From Sphingomonadales bacterium (lineage in GTDB: Bacteria; Pseudomonadota; Alphaproteobacteria; Sphingomonadales; Sphingomonadaceae): a stretch of 8,523 bases of DNA. The notes beneath the pieces are model-generated. The model saw nothing but the letters and a program-made list of their open reading frames with translations. It ran no database searches and was not told where the DNA came from. Positions 1 to 6,012 of this stretch are shown one piece after another. The stretch's first letter is position 1, and each line of letters begins with the position of its first letter. A program made the translations under genes and the position numbers. The stretch covers positions 1 to 8,523 of the forward strand of contig JAFKLV010000050.1 of assembly GCA_017304125.1 (NCBI GenBank), given 5' to 3'.

Positions 1-1
1 C

Positions 2-439
2 GCCGGCGATTTCTTCGGCGCGCCCTTTGCGCGGGACGAGGGGGTGATCGCGACCGCGCTGGCCGAGACCGAATTATGCTCTTTTTCACGGGACGCGCTG
101 GCGGAGGCGCTCCATGTGCGGCCAAAATTACGCCGATTGCTGCTGAAGCGTGCGATCAACGCGCTCGGCGAGGCCCGCGACCGTCTTGGCATGCTCGGTC
201 ACGCCAGCGCGCGGGAGCGGGTGGCGGCCTTCATCCTCGATCTCGCCGCGCGTGCGGATGACCTGACGGTGCGCATTCCGATGCGGCGCAGCGACGTCGC
301 CAATTTCCTCGGCCTCACCTCCGAAACCATCAGCCGCGAACTCGCCCGACTGCGGGCAGAGGGCGCGATCATTCTGGTCGGCGCGCGCGACTGCACCGTG
401 GTGGATTACGCGCGGCTCACAGCAATCGCCAGGCGCTGA
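2..439 (+). CDS. Crp/Fnr-family transcriptional regulator, C-terminal part (5' end outside window)
   Basis: The reading frame is open from base 2 to the TGA at 437-439 and gives the last 145 residues of an Fnr-type regulator. Visible in order are the end of the cyclic-nucleotide-like sensor fold (AGDFFGAPF), the dimerisation-helix region ending in ARERVAAFILDLAAR, and a winged helix-turn-helix. In the HTH, LGLTSETISRELARL carries the E-x-x-S-R recognition signature (E108, S111, R112 of the fragment) that in the Fnr/FixK group reads TTGA half-sites. Cys26 of the fragment (TGC at 77-79, in TELCSF) lines up without gaps over the adjacent residues with Cys122 of E. coli FNR, the internal [4Fe-4S] ligand. 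The N-terminal cysteine cluster that would confirm an oxygen sensor is outside the window, so FNR/FnrN versus FixK cannot be settled. A GTG at 44 is only an internal codon. The gene lies immediately upstream of an FNR box and the cbb3 operon, so it probably regulates that operon. Confidence 0.93.
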   Translation, partial: AGDFFGAPFARDEGVIATALAETELCSFSRDALAEALHVRPKLRRLLLKRAINALGEARDRLGMLGHASARERVAAFILDLAARADDLTVRIPMRRSDVANFLGLTSETISRELARLRAEGAIILVGARDCTVVDYARLTAIARR

Positions 440-445
440 CGAATT

Positions 446-459
446 TTGATCTAGATCAA
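446..459. promoter_or_regulatory. FNR/FixK-type box (anaerobox) of the cco operon promoter
   Basis: TTGATCTAGATCAA is a perfect 14-bp palindrome and matches the established FNR/FixK consensus TTGAT-N4-ATCAA in every specified base. Its centre is at 452.5. In a class II FNR promoter the box sits at -41.5, which would put transcription start near 494 and the -10 element near 482-487 (CATTTG, a poor match). The box begins 7 bp after the stop of the Fnr-type regulator gene and about 140 bp before the ccoN start. The site itself is seen directly. The transcription start and activation at low oxygen are inferred from the family. Confidence 0.88.
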
Positions 460-544
460 TGTTTGAGCCGTCAACCGGGCGCATTTGGCCATGTCGGATG
501 CGCGTACGGGGGGCGCCCGGCACATTCTTGAGCCCCTGCAGGAC

Positions 545-571
545 GTGCAACCGGCCCCCAGCCGGCCGCAC
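545..571 (+). other. Possible stem-loop in the ccoN 5' leader
   Basis: Within the presumed untranslated leader, CCGGC (551-555) pairs with GCCGG (561-565) around the loop CCCCA. An outer stem GTGC (545-548) / GCAC (568-571) is separated from it by a symmetric AA/CC internal loop. The structure ends 12 nt before the ccoN Shine-Dalgarno. It could affect translation or message stability, but high-GC DNA forms such hairpins by chance, so a function is only a suggestion. Confidence 0.3.
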
Positions 572-583
572 ATCCTGCGCAAT

Positions 584-590
584 GAGGTGA
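584..590 (+). promoter_or_regulatory. Ribosome binding site that decides the ccoN start
   Basis: GAGGTGA lies 5 nt before the ATG at 596. The frame is also open upstream to TTG 485 and ATG 491, but neither has a recognisable Shine-Dalgarno. If the FNR box acts at -41.5, ATG 491 would lie upstream of the transcription start. This site therefore favours ATG 596. Confidence 0.8.
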
Positions 591-595
591 AGCGA

Positions 596-2245
596 ATGGC
601 AAATGATATCAGTGCACCCGCGGGGTGGCTGTTTCTTTCGCTGCTGGCGGTATTCGCCGCGGTGACCGCAGTCGATAGCGGCTTTGCGGTGCATATGGCG
701 ATCGCCGCCGCCGCGGCATTCTTCGTCGCGGTGCGTGGGCTGGGCGCGAAGCCGAAAGAGGGGATGGGGCCGCGCGTCTCGCCGGCGACCGCAGGTCAAT
801 ATTATGACGACGTGATCCGCTGGGGCGTGATCGCCACCGTCTTCTGGGGCATCGTCGGCTTTCTCGTCGGTGTGTTCATCGCTGCCGAACTGACCTTTCC
901 GCAGCTCAACCTTGGCGAATATGTCAATTTCGGGCGTATCCGGCCGCTGCATACCTCGGCGGTGATCTTCGCCTTCGGGGGCAATGCGCTGATCGCGACG
1001 AGCTTCTACGTCGTCCAGCGCACCTGCCGCGTGCGCTTGTTCTGGCCCAATCTCGCGAACTTCGTGTTCTGGGGCTATCAGCTGTTCATCGTGCTGGCCG
1101 CGACCGGCTATGTCATGGGCATTACCGAGGCGCGCGAATATGCCGAGCCTGAATGGTATGTCGACATCTGGCTGACGATCGTCTGGGTGGCCTATCTCGT
1201 CGTGTTCGGCGGCACGGTGATCCGCCGCTCGGAACCGCATATCTATGTCGCCAACTGGTTCTACCTCAGTTTCATCATCACCATCGCGATGCTGCACATC
1301 GTCAACAATCTGTCGATGCCGGTCAGCATCGTCGGATCGAAATCCTATTCAGCCTTCTCCGGGGTGCAGGATGCGCTGACGCAATGGTGGTACGGGCACA
1401 ATGCGGTGGCGTTCTTCCTTACCGTGCCGTTCCTGGCGATGATGTATTACTTCGTGCCGAAGCAGGCGGAGCGACCAATCTACAGCTATCGCCTGTCGAT
1501 TGTGCACTTCTGGTCGTTGATCTTCCTCTACATCTGGGCAGGGCCTCACCACCTCCATTATACCGCGCTCCCTGATTGGGCGCAGACCCTGGGCATGGTC
1601 TTTTCGGTCGTGCTGTGGATGCCGAGCTGGGGCGGCATGATCAACGGGCTGATGACCCTGAACGGTGCGTGGGACAAGATCCGCACCGATCCGATCATCC
1701 GCATGATGGTCTTCGCGCTCGCCTTCTACGGCATGGCGACCTTCGAAGGGCCGATGATGTCGATCAAGAGCGTCAACTCGCTCAGCCACTATACCAACTG
1801 GACGATCGGTCACGTCCATTCCGGGGCGTTGGGCTGGAATGGCATGATCACCTTCGCGGCAGTCTATTATCTCGCGCCGCGCCTGTGGGGACGTGAGCGG
1901 CTCTATTCGCTGCGCATGGTCAACTGGCACTTCTGGTGCGCGACTTTGGGCATCGTCCTCTACGCCTCGTCAATGTGGGTCGCGGGGATCATGCAGGGGC
2001 TGATGTGGCGCGAATATGGGGACGACGGCTATCTGGTCTATTCGTTCGCCGAGGTCGTAGCCGCACTCCACCCGCTCTATCTGATCCGTACCCTGGGCGG
2101 CGTACTGTTCCTGACCGGTGGTTTCATCATGGTCTGGAACGTGTGGATGACGATCCGCGGCCGCATTCGCGAGGAGGCGCCGATGACCACCGCCGCCTTC
2201 GATCCCGCGCGCGATCGTCCGCTCGTTCCCGCCGAAGCTCGCTAA
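596..2245 (+). CDS. ccoN: cbb3-type cytochrome c oxidase subunit I (catalytic, CcoN/FixN)
   Basis: This is the proton-pumping, O2-reducing haem-copper subunit, 549 aa, in the cytoplasmic membrane. All active-site residues can be placed by comparison with P. stutzeri CcoN. H119 and H408 are the low-spin haem b ligands. H406 is the haem b3 ligand (motif GHVHSGALGW). H268 (WWYGHNAV), H318 and H319 (GPHHLHYT) are the CuB ligands. Y312 is the cross-linked tyrosine, six residues before H318, and E384 (FEGPMMS) matches E323. The protein begins with an extra segment holding two predicted hydrophobic helices (about 11-26 and 30-48) before the conserved core at about residue 80. Bradyrhizobium FixN has a similar extension and length. 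I chose ATG 596 for its Shine-Dalgarno; an in-frame start at 485 or 491 would add 35-37 residues not typical of the family. The TAA stop overlaps the ccoO ribosome binding site. Confidence 0.98.
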   Translation: MANDISAPAGWLFLSLLAVFAAVTAVDSGFAVHMAIAAAAAFFVAVRGLGAKPKEGMGPRVSPATAGQYYDDVIRWGVIATVFWGIVGFLVGVFIAAELTFPQLNLGEYVNFGRIRPLHTSAVIFAFGGNALIATSFYVVQRTCRVRLFWPNLANFVFWGYQLFIVLAATGYVMGITEAREYAEPEWYVDIWLTIVWVAYLVVFGGTVIRRSEPHIYVANWFYLSFIITIAMLHIVNNLSMPVSIVGSKSYSAFSGVQDALTQWWYGHNAVAFFLTVPFLAMMYYFVPKQAERPIYSYRLSIVHFWSLIFLYIWAGPHHLHYTALPDWAQTLGMVFSVVLWMPSWGGMINGLMTLNGAWDKIRTDPIIRMMVFALAFYGMATFEGPMMSIKSVNSLSHYTNWTIGHVHSGALGWNGMITFAAVYYLAPRLWGRERLYSLRMVNWHFWCATLGIVLYASSMWVAGIMQGLMWREYGDDGYLVYSFAEVVAALHPLYLIRTLGGVLFLTGGFIMVWNVWMTIRGRIREEAPMTTAAFDPARDRPLVPAEAR

Positions 2246-2259
2246 GGAGGAGCCGCAAC

Positions 2260-2994
2260 ATGGCTACCTGGGCCAATCGCCACAAGAAGATCGAACGCAA
2301 CGTCACGTTGCTGGGCGCGCTCTCGCTGGTCGTGGTTGCGATCGGCGGGATCGTCGAGATCGCGCCTTTGTTCTGGATCGAATCCACCGTCAAACATGTC
2401 GAGGGGGTGCGCCCCTATACCCCGCTCGAGCTCGCCGGGCGCAACATCTACATCCGCGAGGGGTGTTACGGTTGCCACAGCCAGATGATCCGCCCGTTCC
2501 GCGACGAGGTGGAGCGCTACGGCCATTACAGCCTCGCTGCCGAAAGCATGTACGATCACCCGTTCCAATGGGGGTCGGAGCGCACCGGGCCCGATCTGGC
2601 GCGCGTCGGCGGGCGCTATTCGGACGAATGGCACGTCCAGCACCTCAAGGACCCGCAGTCTGTGGTGCCTGAATCGATCATGCCGAAATACGCCTTCCTC
2701 GCGACGCGCAATCTCGACACGAGCCGGTTGGGCGCGGATCTTGCCGCGCTGCGCCGGGTCGGCGTGCCTTATACCGACGAAGATATCGCCAAGGCGGACG
2801 AAGATGCCCGTACCCAGGGGTATGGCGAGGGCGACACCGCCGGGCTCGCCAAACGCTATCCCAAGGTGCAGGCGCGCGATTTCGACGGCGACCCGGAACG
2901 GATCACCGAGATGGATGCCTTGGTCGCCTATCTTCAGGGGCTCGGCGTGCAGGTCGACTTCAAGTCGGCCAGCGCGCGGGAGGCAGCGAAATGA
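2260..2994 (+). CDS. ccoO: cbb3-type cytochrome c oxidase subunit II (mono-haem cytochrome c, CcoO/FixO)
   Basis: This 244-aa membrane-anchored cytochrome c carries electrons from CcoP toward the haems of CcoN. One N-terminal membrane helix (about residues 15-37, no cleavage site evident) is followed by a periplasmic domain. The domain has one haem-binding motif, CYGCH (C69, C72, H73), and a likely axial methionine M141 in SIMPKY. The stretch GCYGCHSQMIRPFRDE and the following YGHYSLAAESMYDHPFQWGSERTGPDL region are hallmarks of the family. The start ATG 2260 is set by a very strong Shine-Dalgarno, AAGGAGGA (2244-2251), whose first bases belong to the ccoN stop codon. The frame stays open upstream to 1936, but that part overlaps ccoN and is not coding. 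The stop overlaps the ccoQ start by 4 nt (ATGA). Length and motifs are normal for CcoO. Confidence 0.97.
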   Translation: MATWANRHKKIERNVTLLGALSLVVVAIGGIVEIAPLFWIESTVKHVEGVRPYTPLELAGRNIYIREGCYGCHSQMIRPFRDEVERYGHYSLAAESMYDHPFQWGSERTGPDLARVGGRYSDEWHVQHLKDPQSVVPESIMPKYAFLATRNLDTSRLGADLAALRRVGVPYTDEDIAKADEDARTQGYGEGDTAGLAKRYPKVQARDFDGDPERITEMDALVAYLQGLGVQVDFKSASAREAAK

Positions 2995-3149
2995 GCTACG
3001 ACAGCATGCGCCATCTCGCCGACAGCTGGGGGCTGGTGATCATGGTCGGCGTGTTCGCCGTGCTGATCGGCTGGGCCTTCCTGCCGCGAAACCGCGAGGC
3101 GAACCGCCACGCCGCCACTAGCATCTTCGACGAGGCCGACAATGGCTGA
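2991..3149 (+). CDS. ccoQ: cbb3-type cytochrome c oxidase small subunit (CcoQ/FixQ)
   Basis: This 52-residue protein, beginning MSYDSMRHLADSWGLVIMVG, has a single membrane helix (about residues 14-31) followed by a basic, polar tail (LPRNREANRHAATSIFDEAD). CcoQ is a small non-catalytic subunit that stabilises the interaction of CcoP with the CcoNO core. The position between ccoO and ccoP, the size and the single helix followed by a short cytoplasmic tail all fit. Sequence conservation in this family is low, so the call rests strongly on context. ATG 2991 overlaps the ccoO stop in the arrangement ATGA, with GGGAGG at 2978-2983 as the ribosome binding site. The end overlaps ccoP by 8 nt. Confidence 0.93.
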   Translation: MSYDSMRHLADSWGLVIMVGVFAVLIGWAFLPRNREANRHAATSIFDEADNG

Positions 3150-4074
3150 CAACAAACGCATCGATGCCGCAACCGGCACCAGCACCGTCGGCCACGAATG
3201 GGACGGGATCGAGGAACTCGATACGCCGATGCCGCGATGGTGGCTGTTCGGATTATACGCCTCGATCGTCTTCGCGATCGGCTATTGCATCGTCTACCCC
3301 GCCTGGCCGCTGATCCACGGTGCGACCCCGGGCATCTGGGGCTGGACGAGCCACGGCGAACTGGCGCGCGAGACTGCCAGGGAAAATGCCCGGCGCGCGC
3401 CGATCCTCGCCGCGCTCGCGAAAACGCCGATCGAGCAGCTTCCCGCCAACCCCAAGCTTATGGCGGCGGCTACCGAAGGCGGGCGTTCGGCCTTCAAGGT
3501 CTATTGCGTACAATGTCATGGCGCGGGCGCGGCGGGGGGCAAGGGCTATCCCAACCTCAACGACGACGACTGGCTGTGGGGCGGCGACCTCAAGACGATC
3601 CAGCAGACGATCATTCACGGCGTCCGCCAGCCCGGCGATGATGCGACGCGCATGTCGCAGATGCCGGCCTTCGGGCGCGACGGTATCCTCAATTCGGGCG
3701 AGGTGCAGGATCTCGTCTCCTATGTCCGCTATGTCTCGCACCAAGAGACAGCGAGTGCGTCGGCCGCGCGTGGCAAGGCGCTGTTCGCCAACAATTGCGC
3801 GGTCTGCCACGGTCCCGAGGCCAAGGGCAATCGTACCGTCGGGGCGCCCAACCTCACGGATGCGATCTGGCTCTATGGCGGTGATCGCGACACGCTGACT
3901 CAGACCATCAACAATGCGCGTTACGGCATTATGCCCGCCTGGGGGCAAAGGCTTGATCCGGTGACAATCAAGATGCTGGCGACCTATGTCCACTCGCTGG
4001 GCGGCGGCGAGGCTGATCCGGCACCGGCACCCGCGCAAGCAGCGGCGCAGGCAGGCAGCAATGCCGGTCGCTGA
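3142..4074 (+). CDS. ccoP: cbb3-type cytochrome c oxidase subunit III (di-haem cytochrome c, CcoP/FixP)
   Basis: This 310-aa subunit accepts electrons from soluble or membrane cytochrome c and passes them to CcoO. An N-terminal cytoplasmic segment contains the FixP-type HEWDGIEELDTPMPRWW signature. It is followed by a membrane helix (about 34-56) and two periplasmic cytochrome c domains. The haem-binding motifs are CVQCH (C122, C125, H126) and CAVCH (C219, C222, H223), with probable axial methionines M174 (QMPAFG) and M264 (IMPAWG). The protein ends in an Ala/Pro/Gln-rich low-complexity tail (about 290-310), part of which is encoded in the 14-nt overlap with ccoG. ATG 3142 overlaps ccoQ by 8 nt and is preceded by GAGG at 3132-3135. 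Length and domain order are typical of the family. Confidence 0.97.
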   Translation: MADNKRIDAATGTSTVGHEWDGIEELDTPMPRWWLFGLYASIVFAIGYCIVYPAWPLIHGATPGIWGWTSHGELARETARENARRAPILAALAKTPIEQLPANPKLMAAATEGGRSAFKVYCVQCHGAGAAGGKGYPNLNDDDWLWGGDLKTIQQTIIHGVRQPGDDATRMSQMPAFGRDGILNSGEVQDLVSYVRYVSHQETASASAARGKALFANNCAVCHGPEAKGNRTVGAPNLTDAIWLYGGDRDTLTQTINNARYGIMPAWGQRLDPVTIKMLATYVHSLGGGEADPAPAPAQAAAQAGSNAGR

Positions 4075-5557
4075 CCTCGCGCCCGAGCCCAAACCGCGGT
4101 TGTTCGAGGCGCGGCGCAAGGTCTTCCCGCGCCGCGTCCATGGCACGTTCCGCCGCCTAAAATGGGCGATCATGGCGGTAACCCTGGCGATCTATTACGT
4201 CACGCCGTGGCTGCGCTGGGATCGCGGCGCCTATGCCCCTGATCAGGCGGTCCTGATCGATCTCGCGCATCGCCGTTTCTACATGTTCTCGATCGAGATC
4301 TGGCCGAACGAATTCTATTATGTCGTCGGCCTGCTCGTCATGGCGGCGGTGGGGCTGTTCCTGGTCACTTCCGCCGTCGGGCGCGCCTGGTGCGGCTATG
4401 CTTGCCCGCAGACGGTGTGGACCGACCTGTTCGTCCATGTCGAACGTGCGATCGAGGGCGATCGCAATGCGCAGATCCGGCTCGATCGCGCGTCCTGGGG
4501 GATTGAGAAGATCGCTAAGCGCGGCAGCAAATTCGCCATCTGGTTGCTGATCGCCATCGCGACCGGTGGCGCATGGATCTTCTATTTCGCCGATGCGCCG
4601 ACGCTGGCGCGCGAATTCGTCACCGGCACCGCGCCGTTCGTCGCTTATTCGACTGTCGCGATCCTTGCCGCGACGACCTTCACGCTCGGCGGGCTGCTGC
4701 GCGAACAGGTGTGCATCTACATGTGCCCCTGGCCGCGCATTCAGTCGGCGATGATGGACGAGAAGTCGCTCGCCGTCACCTACAAGGACTGGCGCGGCGA
4801 ACCGCGCACCCATGGGCTGAAGCGCGCCCAGGCGCATGAGGCGGAAGCCGCGCCTTTGCTTGTCCGCTTGGCGGAGGGCGAGAAGGTCGGGGATTGCATC
4901 GACTGCAACGCCTGCGTCGCGGTCTGCCCGACGGGGATCGATATCCGCGAAGGGCCGCAGATCGGCTGCATCACCTGCGGCCTGTGCATCGATGCATGCG
5001 ACGAGATCATGGCCAAGGTCGATCGCGCGCCGCGCCTGATCGGCTATACCACCGAAGCCGATATGAAGCGCGCCCGCGCCGGCGAGGTGCCGGTTCCGCC
5101 GCTCAAGCGGCTGCTGCGCGTGCGCACGATTGTCTATTTCCTGATCTGGGCGGGCATCGGCTGCGGCATGCTGTTCGCGCTCGGTACGCGCACGCATATC
5201 GGGGTGAATGTGCTCCAGACGCGCAACCCTTTGTGGGTGCGGCTGTCCGACGGGACGATCCGCAACACTTATACGATCAAGTTGCGCAACATGGAGGGGC
5301 GCCCACGCGTCTTCGCGGTCTCGCTGTCAGGCATCGATGCAAAGATGTGGACCGAGGGCGGATCGCGTGAGACTGCGGGCAGAAAAGTGACGATCACCGT
5401 ACCGGCGGATCGCGTCGCCAAGGCGCAGGTGTTCGTGATCGCGCCGGCTGAAGGGCCGCAACGCAGCGACTTGCTGTTCATCGCCACCGCGCAGGACGAT
5501 CCGAAAACGATCGCGAGCGACGGCAGCTATTTCGAACGACCGGAGGGCAATCGATGA
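4061..5557 (+). CDS. ccoG: Cytochrome c oxidase accessory protein CcoG (FixG/RdxA family, Fe-S membrane protein)
   Basis: This 498-aa assembly factor belongs to a family shown to reduce Cu(II) to Cu(I) for CuB insertion into cbb3 oxidase. About five hydrophobic helices are visible (near 34-50, 86-106, 158-176, 193-212 and 356-374). WCGYACPQTVW (C111, C115) and VCIYMCPWPRIQ (C218, C222) are the conserved cysteine pairs of the polyferredoxin-like membrane part. A ferredoxin-type segment has two four-cysteine motifs: C279, C282, C285, C289 (ending CP) and C303, C306, C309, C313 (ending CD, as is usual in CcoG). After the last helix comes a periplasmic Ig-like domain (about 380-490). ATG 4061 lies inside the end of ccoP (14-nt overlap). 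Its ribosome binding site is weak (GCAGGCAG), suggesting translational coupling. An in-frame upstream CTG at 3986 was not chosen because it lies deep inside ccoP. Confidence 0.95.
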   Translation: MPVADLAPEPKPRLFEARRKVFPRRVHGTFRRLKWAIMAVTLAIYYVTPWLRWDRGAYAPDQAVLIDLAHRRFYMFSIEIWPNEFYYVVGLLVMAAVGLFLVTSAVGRAWCGYACPQTVWTDLFVHVERAIEGDRNAQIRLDRASWGIEKIAKRGSKFAIWLLIAIATGGAWIFYFADAPTLAREFVTGTAPFVAYSTVAILAATTFTLGGLLREQVCIYMCPWPRIQSAMMDEKSLAVTYKDWRGEPRTHGLKRAQAHEAEAAPLLVRLAEGEKVGDCIDCNACVAVCPTGIDIREGPQIGCITCGLCIDACDEIMAKVDRAPRLIGYTTEADMKRARAGEVPVPPLKRLLRVRTIVYFLIWAGIGCGMLFALGTRTHIGVNVLQTRNPLWVRLSDGTIRNTYTIKLRNMEGRPRVFAVSLSGIDAKMWTEGGSRETAGRKVTITVPADRVAKAQVFVIAPAEGPQRSDLLFIATAQDDPKTIASDGSYFERPEGNR

Positions 5558-6012
5558 CGCGTCGCTTCACCGGCTGGCATATGGCCGCGATCCTTATCGG
5601 CTTTTTCGGGGTGGTGATTGCGGTCAACGTGACGATGGCGTTCTTCGCCTCCAGCACCTTCGGCGGCGTGGTGGTGGAAAACAGCTATGTCGCGAGCCAG
5701 CATTACGATCGCTGGCTCGCCGAGGCGCGCGCACAGGACAAGGCCGGGTGGCGTGCGGTACCGGCGCGGGCGGCCGGGCGCCTGTCGGTCGCGCTGACCC
5801 GGCGCGGCGTCGCTGTCCCCGATGTGGCGCTGACCGCCACCGCGCGACATCCGCTCGGCCGCCAGCCCGATCAGCAACTGACCTTACGCTGGGACGCCGC
5901 CGCCGCGCGCTATCTCGCCGATCAGCCGCTGCCGTCAGGACGCTGGCTGGTTGAGATCATCGGCACGCGCGGCAGCGAACGACTGCGCTTCGAGGATGAG
6001 GTGCGAATGTGA
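5554..6012 (+). CDS. ccoH: FixH/CcoH family protein, cbb3 oxidase assembly
   Basis: This 152-aa protein has one N-terminal membrane helix (about 9-31). After it comes the FixH-type stretch MAFFASSTFGGVVVENSYV and then a periplasmic beta-rich domain ending in GRWLVEIIGTRG. CcoH binds the oxidase subunits, and CcoN in particular, during assembly. No metal-binding motif is obvious. The start ATG 5554 overlaps the ccoG stop (ATGA) and has GGAGGG at 5542-5547 as ribosome binding site. The stop overlaps the GTG start of ccoI by 4 nt. The order G-H-I-S is the classic fixGHIS arrangement, which supports the call more than the sequence of the periplasmic part does. Confidence 0.92.
   Translation: MTRRFTGWHMAAILIGFFGVVIAVNVTMAFFASSTFGGVVVENSYVASQHYDRWLAEARAQDKAGWRAVPARAAGRLSVALTRRGVAVPDVALTATARHPLGRQPDQQLTLRWDAAAARYLADQPLPSGRWLVEIIGTRGSERLRFEDEVRM

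Noticed and set aside
511..518. Palindrome GGGCGCCC in the ccoN leader
   Set aside because: It is too short and GC-rich to be distinguished from chance in DNA of this composition.
128..1297. A 389-codon open frame on the minus strand opposite the regulator gene and ccoN
   Set aside because: It is antisense to two well-recognised genes, its product is rich in Arg, His, Asp and Gly with no recognisable domain, and long antisense frames are expected in high-GC coding DNA.
1936..2259. In-frame upstream extension of ccoO
   Set aside because: It overlaps the end of ccoN, is rich in Arg and Gly, and the strong Shine-Dalgarno at 2244-2251 marks ATG 2260 as the start.
3253..4173. A 306-codon minus-strand open frame across ccoP and the start of ccoG
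   Set aside because: It mirrors ccoP codons, has no recognisable motifs, and the sense frame carries intact haem motifs.
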